This document shows positions 1-4,939 of a stretch of DNA of 10,470 bases, in pieces (positions within the stretch are counted from its first letter, which is position 1; each line of letters begins with the position of its first letter). The notes under the pieces are model-generated. The model ran no database searches, was not told where the DNA came from, and worked only from the letters and a program-made list of their open reading frames with translations. Source of the DNA: Methanothrix sp. (GTDB lineage Archaea > Halobacteriota > Methanosarcinia > Methanotrichales > Methanotrichaceae); NCBI GenBank assembly GCA_028688535.1, contig JAQTXY010000041.1:1-10470 (forward strand). The letters are read 5' to 3'. The translations under genes were made by a program, and so were the position numbers.

Positions 1-801
1 AATCTGCAGGTCACAACCCCGGTCGGCATCCGCGTCTCCTTGCCGGTTGTGGCCAGTAGCGGCTTTTGCATAGCAGTAAAGAATGGCGGCGATCATCAAT
101 TCGATGTCACTGCTGGCCTTGAGATTGCTGCCCAGGCCAGGCCGGCGGAAGAGACGATTCTTATCGCAGGAAAAGGCATTGGCAGGATCTCAGCCCGAGG
201 GCTATGCGACGAGGTAGGCAGGCCCGCCATCAGTCCCTCCGCCCGAGAGCAGATCATGTTGGCTATCCGGCAGGCATTGCAAGAGATTGGCCTGGCTGGA
301 GCAGAGGTAGAACTGTCAATTCCCAGGGGCGCTGAGCTGGCCAACAAGACACTTAACCCCCGCCTGGGAATAGTGGGCGGCATCTCCATCCTGGGCTCGA
401 CGGGATTTGTGGAACCCTGGAATGATCACTTCATCGGCGATCGCGCCCAGGAGCTGAAAGGAGCCAGGAAAGTGCTGGTCACCACAGGTAGAACTGGCCT
501 GAATATCAGCCGAATTCTCTTTCCCGATCACAAAGCCGTGCTTATGGGAAGCCAGCTCGATAAACTTACATTCGAGAAAGATCAGGAGAGCATCCTCTGC
601 GGACTGCCCGCCCTCATTCTCAAATGGGCCTGGCCCCAGATCCTGGATAGTACCGGTTACGGCACTGTAGCCGAGATGGTAGAGATAGAGCCGGCGCATG
701 CAAACATCGCCAGAGCTCTAAGAATGGCCAAAGAGAAGTTGCCACAAACGCGCATCGTTCTGCTGCGCAAAGATGGAAGCATCCTCGCGGATGTGCCATA
801 A
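1..801 (+). CDS. cbiD: Cobalt-precorrin-5B C1-methyltransferase CbiD, 5' end cut off by the window
   Basis: The reading frame is open from base 1 and stops at TAA 799-801, so the gene starts outside the window; the TTG at 40 is not a credible start because family-like sequence (TPVGIRVSLPV) precedes it. CbiD uses S-adenosylmethionine to methylate C1 of cobalt-precorrin-5B in the anaerobic, early-cobalt branch of cobalamin synthesis, in the cytoplasm. Family marks are the NGGDHQFDVTAG segment (nt 85-120; KDAGDDPDVT in typical members) and the glycine-rich LGIVGGISILGSTGFVEP segment around nt 364-417, which is characteristic of CbiD. The visible part codes for 266 residues against about 300-380 for the family, so only the N-terminal TTGTCAAAA-type region is missing. 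It is followed at 40 bases or less by cbiE in the same direction, which supports the call. Methanogens need corrinoids for methyl transfer. Confidence 0.93.
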   Translation, partial: NLQVTTPVGIRVSLPVVASSGFCIAVKNGGDHQFDVTAGLEIAAQARPAEETILIAGKGIGRISARGLCDEVGRPAISPSAREQIMLAIRQALQEIGLAGAEVELSIPRGAELANKTLNPRLGIVGGISILGSTGFVEPWNDHFIGDRAQELKGARKVLVTTGRTGLNISRILFPDHKAVLMGSQLDKLTFEKDQESILCGLPALILKWAWPQILDSTGYGTVAEMVEIEPAHANIARALRMAKEKLPQTRIVLLRKDGSILADVP

Positions 802-840
802 AGCAGAATGTCAGATTCAAAATGGGGAGCTGTCAAAATC

Positions 841-1413
841 ATGATCATAGTAGGAGTAGGTGCCGGCCCGCAAATGCTGACTGCCCAGGGAGCAGAGGCC
901 GTGGCCCAGGCCAGGCTCATCTACGGATCAAAGAGAGCCATCGACCTGGTCACTGAACACATAAAAGCAGGATGTACAGTCAGAGTTATTGAGGACTACA
1001 AGAAGCTGCACGATCTTGGGGATGATGCCGTGGTCTTGAGCACGGGCGACCCTATGCTCTCAGGCTTGGGGTATCTACAAGGCAGGGTAATCCCAGGCAT
1101 CTCCAGCTTGCAAGTAGCCTGCGCCCGCTTGAAGATCAGTCAGCTCAAAGTGGTTCCCATCACAGTGCATGGCCGCAACCTGGACCCTGAAGCTATAGCC
1201 TTTGAACTGCGCCGGGGAAAATGCGTCTTTCTGCTCACGGATGATGCTACAAACTTGCAGAGCCTCTGCCAATATCTGGAATCACAGGGCCTGCATAGAG
1301 AGGTGGCCGCACTCACCGATCTGGGCTATCCGGCAGAGCGAATCGATCGGGCAAATACGGCCAACCCTCCCCAGGCCCCCGGTCTCTCCTGCGTCTTTAT
1401 AGGCGAATTTTAG
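841..1413 (+). CDS. cbiE: Cobalt-precorrin-7 C5-methyltransferase CbiE
   Basis: SAM-dependent tetrapyrrole methylase of the anaerobic cobalamin pathway, adding the C5 methyl group of precorrin-7. The N-terminus MIIVGVGAGPQMLT is the usual beta-strand plus glycine loop of the TP-methylase fold. STGDPMLSGLG (nt about 1039-1071) is the family GDP motif that lines the SAM pocket, and VIPGISSLQVACARL follows as in CbiE. I chose ATG 841, giving 190 residues, because it matches the family's normal start and GGGGAG at 824-829 sits 11 bases upstream. The in-frame ATG at 808 would add 11 unusual residues (MSDSKWGAVKI) and lacks a good ribosome site, but cannot be excluded. No CbiT domain is fused. The stop codon TAG (1411-1413) overlaps the stop codon of the convergent lipoprotein gene. 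Confidence 0.9.
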   Translation: MIIVGVGAGPQMLTAQGAEAVAQARLIYGSKRAIDLVTEHIKAGCTVRVIEDYKKLHDLGDDAVVLSTGDPMLSGLGYLQGRVIPGISSLQVACARLKISQLKVVPITVHGRNLDPEAIAFELRRGKCVFLLTDDATNLQSLCQYLESQGLHREVAALTDLGYPAERIDRANTANPPQAPGLSCVFIGEF

Positions 1414-2246
1414 GGATTGCAGACCTTGCAGGGAAGATAGCCCTGCCCCTCTGCATCCTCGTTGCTCTGGAAGTAGATGCAGTTCTCCGGTTTTATCTTG
1501 AGGGCGTAGCGACAATCCAAGCGATGGTACTTTTTCGAGGTGATGCTGCCCATGAACTTGCCTTCGACTTCCTGGGACAAGGTTGAAGACGCCTGCAAAG
1601 AGCCTGAATTGCCGGCAAGTTCTTTTTCCTTATCGGTCAGGACGCCGGAATCTTCCTTTTCCGAAGCTTTTTCTGAGATCTCATTATGAACCGCACTCCC
1701 TTCTTCTGCTCGCACTTGCCCATCCTCTTGCCTGGAGACCTTGCTATCCAGGTCCAGATCAACCGGCCACGGAAATGTATCGAACACAGGCTTTTGCTCG
1801 AACTGAAGGCTGACTTTCCGTCGCTCTATTGCCAAGAGACCTTGAGGTCCCTTTGCCTCCAGGATGCAATCATACTCTCCAGCCGGAATTTTGACATTTT
1901 TAGCGATCTCAAAGCTATGATCCTGCTCAGGCTCGAGATCCATCAGCAGGTATTTTGTGCCAAATTGCACTATCGATCCCTTACAAAGAGTGGCATTGAG
2001 CAAGAGATAAGCCAGGCTGCTATTGCCTGGCAGCAAAATATTACCCCGCACACAAAAGAGGTCGCTTTGCAGTTCAGAATCAAAATCCATTTGCAGAGGA
2101 AGATTTTCCGGTTGATCCACTGACACGAGAGGTGTGACCGAAGTTTTTGGTGACTGTTCCAGGCAGCCCGTTGCGCAAAACAATGCTAATACAGTAGAGA
2201 ATATTATTATAGGTATACCACACTTTCTAAAAAACTTTATTACCAA
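1410..2246 (-). CDS. Predicted lipoprotein with C-terminal Ada-like zinc-binding module
   Basis: I do not recognise a named protein. The preferred start is TTG 2246 (278 aa): it gives a short basic N-terminus (MVIKFFRKCG), a hydrophobic stretch 11-24 and a lipobox-like ATGC ending at Cys28, and GGGGTT lies 6 bases upstream. A TTG at 2300 would add 18 residues. Residues about 45-150 look like a beta-rich extracytoplasmic domain; 165-230 is an acidic, low-complexity linker. Residues 232-278 form a compact module with KYHRLDC (239-245), IKPENCIYF (251-259) and GYLPCKVC (269-276). It resembles the Ada-type metal-binding module often attached to secreted nucleases and surface proteins, with likely ligands His241, Cys245, Cys273 and Cys276. 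No nuclease domain is present, so the partner of the zinc module is unknown. It is probably anchored outside the membrane. The overlapping plus-strand frame at 1686-2123 is a shadow. Confidence 0.75.
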   Translation of the reverse strand: MVIKFFRKCGIPIIIFSTVLALFCATGCLEQSPKTSVTPLVSVDQPENLPLQMDFDSELQSDLFCVRGNILLPGNSSLAYLLLNATLCKGSIVQFGTKYLLMDLEPEQDHSFEIAKNVKIPAGEYDCILEAKGPQGLLAIERRKVSLQFEQKPVFDTFPWPVDLDLDSKVSRQEDGQVRAEEGSAVHNEISEKASEKEDSGVLTDKEKELAGNSGSLQASSTLSQEVEGKFMGSITSKKYHRLDCRYALKIKPENCIYFQSNEDAEGQGYLPCKVCNP

Positions 2247-2252
2247 TTGATC

Positions 2253-2274
2253 AACCCCTTTGTTTCCAGTGGAG
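2253..2274 (-). promoter_or_regulatory. Origin recognition box (ORB1), opposite direction to the cdc6-proximal pair
   Basis: Read on the minus strand this is CTCCACTGGAAAC, then AAA, then GGGGTT. It has the archaeal ORB architecture: the near-dyad TCCACTGGAAAC, a 3-base spacer and a G-string. The dyad is identical to ORB3 (3596-3617). ORBs are bound by Orc1/Cdc6, whose winged helix reads the dyad and whose AAA+ domain contacts the G side. The site lies in the leader of the lipoprotein gene, and its G-string seems to double as that gene's ribosome-binding site. Binding here is inferred from sequence only. Confidence 0.75.
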
Positions 2275-2288
2275 ATCCATACATCCCT

Positions 2289-2297
2289 GATATTAAA
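2289..2297 (-). promoter_or_regulatory. Possible TATA box of the lipoprotein gene
   Basis: TTTAATATC on the minus strand. Initiation about 26 bases downstream would fall near 2267, inside ORB1, so initiator binding could block this promoter. The match to consensus is moderate, and the gene may instead be read through from the zinc-protein gene upstream, which ends at 2313. Confidence 0.3.
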
Positions 2298-2312
2298 CAA
2301 AAAGATGATAGA

Positions 2313-2726
2313 TCACCCCTGCAGGGATCGTAGAGTTCGCAGCAATCCTTCCAGGCAGTCTAGTTGCCTCTTAAGCATATGCAAATCATGCTCATCTTTT
2401 ACAGCAGCCGTAAGCTCTCGCAGCTTCGCTAAGAGAGCAGCACGTAGATTACCAATAGCAGCCGATAATTCTTCATCGCTTCGTTTGTCATTTTCCTGCA
2501 AATATGCGCGACCAATATTTGATCTCTCTTCCAGTTTTTCCCCTGATAAACCGGAAGGCTGCACCTTTGTTGGCGAATTAGGTTCACCGGCAAAGGAACA
2601 GACTGGACAGACGACTTCACCTTGGCAACGAAAGAGAGGTGCACCACAGTCATGATGTGTGGCCAGCATGGTACAGCCCTGCTCCAGAAGCTTGGTTATC
2701 TTGCTAAGAACTTCATCCTCATCCAT
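2313..2726 (-). CDS. SSSCA1 / autoantigen p27-family zinc-ribbon protein
   Basis: The 137-aa protein matches the archaeal branch of the Sjogren's syndrome/scleroderma autoantigen 1 family (Auto_anti-p27), whose biochemical role in archaea is not established. The N-terminal helix (residues 1-17) is followed by GCTMLATHHDCGAPLF (17-32) and GEVVCPVC (36-43). This is a short zinc-ribbon knuckle pair with likely ligands His24 or His25, Cys27, Cys40 and Cys43; Cys34 is also close by. Residues 70-137 are predicted helical and charged, with heptad-like leucines, suggesting a coiled or helical tail. ATG 2726 is the natural start and is weakly served by AGGT upstream. A TATA box ends 26 bases upstream of the start codon, so the transcript may be leaderless. 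It diverges from UPF0147 and lies within the span between ORB1 and ORB4. Family assignment is confident; function is unknown. Confidence 0.82.
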   Translation of the reverse strand: MDEDEVLSKITKLLEQGCTMLATHHDCGAPLFRCQGEVVCPVCSFAGEPNSPTKVQPSGLSGEKLEERSNIGRAYLQENDKRSDEELSAAIGNLRAALLAKLRELTAAVKDEHDLHMLKRQLDCLEGLLRTLRSLQG

Positions 2727-2751
2727 GTCTCATACCTAAGTGCCACATACG

Positions 2752-2759
2752 TTTAAATA
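2752..2759. promoter_or_regulatory. Shared TATA element between divergent genes
   Basis: TTTAAATA on the plus strand is a good archaeal TATA box for the UPF0147 gene, giving a start near 2779 and a leader of about 60 bases. Its palindromic core TTTAAA (2752-2757) also serves on the minus strand, about 26 bases upstream of the zinc-protein ATG at 2726, which would make that message nearly leaderless. Confidence 0.5.
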
Positions 2760-2840
2760 CAACGACTATATCATCACTCTCAACTGATTAAGGCGAATAT
2801 CATCATTAACCTTTTTCCCAGAAACACGGTGGGTGATTCT

Positions 2841-3101
2841 ATGACAGCTGAAAATGTCCTTAAGCAATGTGTTGAGGTACTAGAACGTATTATGAGCGAT
2901 GATGCCGTACCGAGGAACATCAGGCGCTCCGCAGAGAACGTCAAATCTATCCTCATGAGCGAGAATACCAGTGAAGCAATCAAGGCTGCATCTGCCATCT
3001 CCATACTTGACGAGATAAGCAATGATCCCAATATCCCTCTTCATACCAGGACTTTGATCTGGAATGTAGCCAGCCAACTTGAGACCATACCCGTAGCTTG
3101 A
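2841..3101 (+). CDS. UPF0147 family protein
   Basis: A small (86 aa), all-helical archaeal protein of the UPF0147 family, widespread in Euryarchaeota and without known function. The diagnostic segments are [17 protein letters not shown] in the middle and [16 protein letters not shown], then [16 protein letters not shown], to the end; these follow the family closely. I prefer ATG 2841 because GGTGAT (2832-2837), complementary to the 16S rRNA end, lies just upstream, although its 3-base spacing is tight. A GTG at 2829 would add only MGDS and would run through this ribosome site. The protein is cytoplasmic, with no signal or membrane segment. It borders the left side of the gene-free origin region. 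Confidence 0.88.
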   Translation: MTAENVLKQCVEVLERIMSDDAVPRNIRRSAENVKSILMSENTSEAIKAASAISILDEISNDPNIPLHTRTLIWNVASQLETIPVA

Positions 3102-3145
3102 AGTTTCCGTTTCCATATACTGGTTATACGTTAGTCTTTTGGCTT

Positions 3146-3190
3146 GAAAGAGAGCATACACGAATAAAGGCATGCGCGTTATGCTCTTTC
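3146..3190. repeat. Inverted repeat downstream of UPF0147, possible terminator
   Basis: GAAAGAGAGCAT at 3146-3157 pairs with ATGCTCTTTC at 3181-3190 if AG is bulged; the perfect part is AGAGCAT (3151-3157) with ATGCTCT (3181-3187). The loop is 23 bases. It lies 45 bases after the UPF0147 stop and is followed by CTTTTCT, so it could end that transcript, or be an origin-region structure. Confidence 0.4.
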
Positions 3191-3196
3191 GGGTAC

Positions 3197-3209
3197 TTTT
3201 CTCAGAAAA
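3197..3209. repeat. Perfect 13-base palindrome in the origin region
   Basis: TTTTCTCAGAAAA: two 6-base arms around a single central base. It may act with the preceding inverted repeat as a T-rich terminator on the plus strand, or be a protein site at the origin. Confidence 0.4.
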
Positions 3210-3271
3210 AATTACCTAACCGAATTTAGATCGCGGCAGGATAAATAATGAGCTAAGAGGGACCGTATGAT

Positions 3272-3282
3272 TTCCACTGGAA
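3272..3282. promoter_or_regulatory. Degenerate ORB core (ORB2, mini-ORB-like)
   Basis: TTCCACTGGAA is the ORB dyad without a proper G-string on either side. Plus-strand reading continues ACCTCGAC; minus-strand reading continues ATCATACGG. Orientation is therefore unclear, and affinity for Orc1/Cdc6 would be expected to be lower than for the full boxes. Confidence 0.5.
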
Positions 3283-3420
3283 CCTCGACTCTACTATCTG
3301 CTGATGGGTTGAGTGAAGACCGGTTGCTTTTAACGAATATTTCACTGTAAACTGAACCCTCGTCGCGACCTGAAGCCTATTGGTTGTTTTAGCAAGTAGA
3401 TCCTAATTTTGAAGACAGCT

Positions 3421-3600
3421 GGATTTTTGATCTCTTATTGCAAAAAAACGGCAGATGTTGCATATAGTAATCGTGATATACATAAAACATACTATGTTTT
3501 ACAGCGATTAAGTTTATATACAAGCAAATGTAATCCTACAACAGGCCTTTTTTATTTCATTATCAATCATGAGTAAAGACCATTTTTTATTTGCATTCCA
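3421..3600. other. A/T-rich block, candidate duplex-unwinding element
   Basis: Hand count gives 52 G or C in 180 bases (29%), well below the flanking genes. It lies immediately left of the tandem ORBs and contains the 19-base palindrome at 3483-3501 and runs such as AAAAAAA and TTTTTT. Archaeal origins typically melt at such a block next to or between ORBs; that role is inferred here. Confidence 0.6.
3468..3510. repeat. Nested A/T-rich palindrome in the candidate unwinding element
   Basis: Inner palindrome TAAAACATACTATGTTTTA (3483-3501) has perfect 9-base arms around one base. Outer arms TAATCG (3468-3473) and CGATTA (3505-3510) also pair, with unequal spacers of 9 and 3 bases. The symmetry could mark a dimeric protein site or an extrusion-prone element. 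Confidence 0.6.
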
Positions 3601-3617
3601 CTGGAAACCATGGGGTG
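3596..3617 (+). promoter_or_regulatory. Origin recognition box ORB3
   Basis: TTCCACTGGAAAC, spacer CAT, then GGGGTG. It contains all elements of the archaeal ORB: dyad, 3-base spacer and G-string. It is in the same orientation as ORB4, whose start is 33 bp away, close to three helical turns, which would place two initiator molecules on one face of the DNA. Confidence 0.82.
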
Positions 3618-3628
3618 CGGCCCCTAAG

Positions 3629-3650
3629 TTCCATTGGAAACGTGGGGGTG
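3629..3650 (+). promoter_or_regulatory. Origin recognition box ORB4
   Basis: TTCCATTGGAAAC, spacer GTG, then GGGGTG; one base of the dyad differs from ORB3. It ends 13 bases before the likely TATA box of cdc6, so Orc1/Cdc6 bound here may also control its own gene. Confidence 0.8.
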
Positions 3651-3663
3651 TTCACCATAACTC

Positions 3664-3670
3664 TTAATAT
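3664..3670 (+). promoter_or_regulatory. Probable TATA box of orc1/cdc6
   Basis: TTAATAT within CTCTTAATATC. Initiation about 26 bases downstream falls near 3693, just ahead of the GAGGGG ribosome site (3697-3702). A better-looking TTTATATA at 3513-3520 would give a leader of about 170 bases running through both ORBs, and is an alternative. Confidence 0.45.
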
Positions 3671-3709
3671 CTCCCAAGACCCAGGAAAAATTGTTAGAGG
3701 GGAATTATC

Positions 3710-4939
3710 TTGGTATCTATTTCGAAAGGGTTATTTGCTGATTTATTAGCGCAAGGAGGCATATTTCAGTCCAGAGATGTCTTGCGCCCCACTTATACGC
3801 CAAGCGAGCTACCTCATAGAGGCAATGAGATCAACGGCTTGGCATCTGTTTTAGTTCCTGCATTAAGAGGAGAAACCCCCTCCAATGTTCTTATCTATGG
3901 AAAAACTGGTACCGGTAAAACAGCGGTTGCCAAGTACGTAGGAAAAGAACTGGAAGAAGCAGGTTTTGGAGATATGAAGTGTACTGTGATCTACATCAAC
4001 TGTGAAGTAGTAGACACTCAATACCGAATTCTAGCTCACCTGGCAAGACACTTTGACAAAGACATTCCAATGACCGGCTGGCCCACGGACCAGGTTTATG
4101 CAGAGTTTCGAAATGCGGTAGATGAAGCAAAACAAGTCGTAGTGATAATGCTGGATGAAGTAGACAAACTGGTTAAAAAAGGAGACGATGTTCTTTACAA
4201 CCTCTCTCGCATTAACTCGGATCTGCTCCGTTCCAGAGTCAGCATCATTGGCATATCCAACGACTTAAAATTCACGGAGTTTCTAGATCCCAGGGTAAAA
4301 AGCTCTCTAGGTGAAGATGAGATCATATTTCCCCCTTACAATGCAGAACAGATAAGGGACATTCTTGAGCAGAGAGCCAGGCTTTCTTTCAGTCCAGGCG
4401 TTCTCCAAGAGAGCGTCATACCGCTGTGCGCTGCTTTTGCTGCTCAGGAGCATGGAGATGCTCGTAAAGCTCTGGATCTCTTGCGCATATCCGGAGAATT
4501 GGCGGAAAGAGCTCGCTCTGCTATTGTGTCCGAGGATCATGTACGTTCCGCCAGAGAAAAAATAGAACAAGATAGAGTAGAAGAAGTAATCAAGACGCTG
4601 CCCACTCAATCCAAGCTGGTGCTCTATAGTATTGTTCTATTAGAGGAACAGGGTACCAGAAACATTACTACCAGTGCCGTTTACAACATGTACAAACAAC
4701 TCTGTCCTCTGGTTGAGACCGATTATTTAACTCATCGCAGGATAACTGATCTCATTGCAGAACTGGACATGTTGGGCATATTGCATACGATTGTGATCAG
4801 CAAAGGTCGATATGGTCGGACCAAAGAGATCACACTCAGTGTTTACTCCGGTAAACTCAAGTCTACGTTGCAGCAGGACTACCGGCTGAAGGTCTTGGGC
4901 AGTTTTATCGTGCCCCAGCAAGCTCGGCTGGCTCTCTGA
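3710..4939 (+). CDS. cdc6: Orc1/Cdc6 replication initiator
   Basis: A 409-aa AAA+ ATPase that binds ORBs, opens the origin and helps load the MCM helicase. Visible elements in order: N-terminal IFQSRDVLRPTYTPSELPHR (residues 18-37); Walker A GKTGTGKT (64-71); initiator-specific helix region around VDTQYRILAHLARHF (101-115); Walker B IMLDEVD (146-152); sensor 1 GISND (181-185); sensor 2 HGDARKALDLLR (248-259); and a C-terminal winged helix from about 295 to 385 with the wing near ISKGRYGRTKEITL (363-376). All catalytic residues are present and the length is normal. Start is TTG 3710 with GAGGGG seven bases upstream; the protein begins at the usual family position. ORBs directly upstream suggest self-regulation and place the origin beside the gene. 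The stop TGA shares its last base with the ATG of the next gene. Confidence 0.96.
   Translation: MVSISKGLFADLLAQGGIFQSRDVLRPTYTPSELPHRGNEINGLASVLVPALRGETPSNVLIYGKTGTGKTAVAKYVGKELEEAGFGDMKCTVIYINCEVVDTQYRILAHLARHFDKDIPMTGWPTDQVYAEFRNAVDEAKQVVVIMLDEVDKLVKKGDDVLYNLSRINSDLLRSRVSIIGISNDLKFTEFLDPRVKSSLGEDEIIFPPYNAEQIRDILEQRARLSFSPGVLQESVIPLCAAFAAQEHGDARKALDLLRISGELAERARSAIVSEDHVRSAREKIEQDRVEEVIKTLPTQSKLVLYSIVLLEEQGTRNITTSAVYNMYKQLCPLVETDYLTHRRITDLIAELDMLGILHTIVISKGRYGRTKEITLSVYSGKLKSTLQQDYRLKVLGSFIVPQQARLAL

Larger units (their letters stand above)
3102..3709. other. Probable chromosomal replication origin (oriC), gene-free
   Basis: This 608-base stretch has no credible gene on either strand and lies directly upstream of orc1/cdc6, the usual place for an archaeal origin. 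It contains two full ORBs in tandem (3596-3617 and 3629-3650), one degenerate ORB core (3272-3282), an A/T-rich block (3421-3600, 52 G+C of 180 bases) that could be the duplex-unwinding element, and several palindromes. A fourth ORB in reverse orientation lies outside it at 2253-2274. Whether this is the only or the active origin cannot be told from one window. Confidence 0.82.

Noticed and set aside
1686..2123. 145-codon plus-strand frame
   Set aside because: It lies antisense to the lipoprotein gene, which has a signal peptide, a lipobox-like site and a recognisable zinc module; this frame shows no family features.
2260..2655. 131-codon plus-strand frame across the zinc-protein gene
   Set aside because: Antisense to the SSSCA1-family gene; composition (many Ser, Arg, Cys) is that of a shadow frame.
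2814..2835. TTCCCAGAAACACGGTGGGTG resembling an ORB
   Set aside because: It lacks the central dyad (ACTGG) and fits only with gaps; the GGTGGGTGAT part is better explained as the UPF0147 ribosome-binding site.
3102..3709. CRISPR array or insertion sequence in the gene-free region
   Set aside because: The repeated units are ORB boxes at irregular distances; there are no regular spacers, terminal inverted repeats or transposase remnants.
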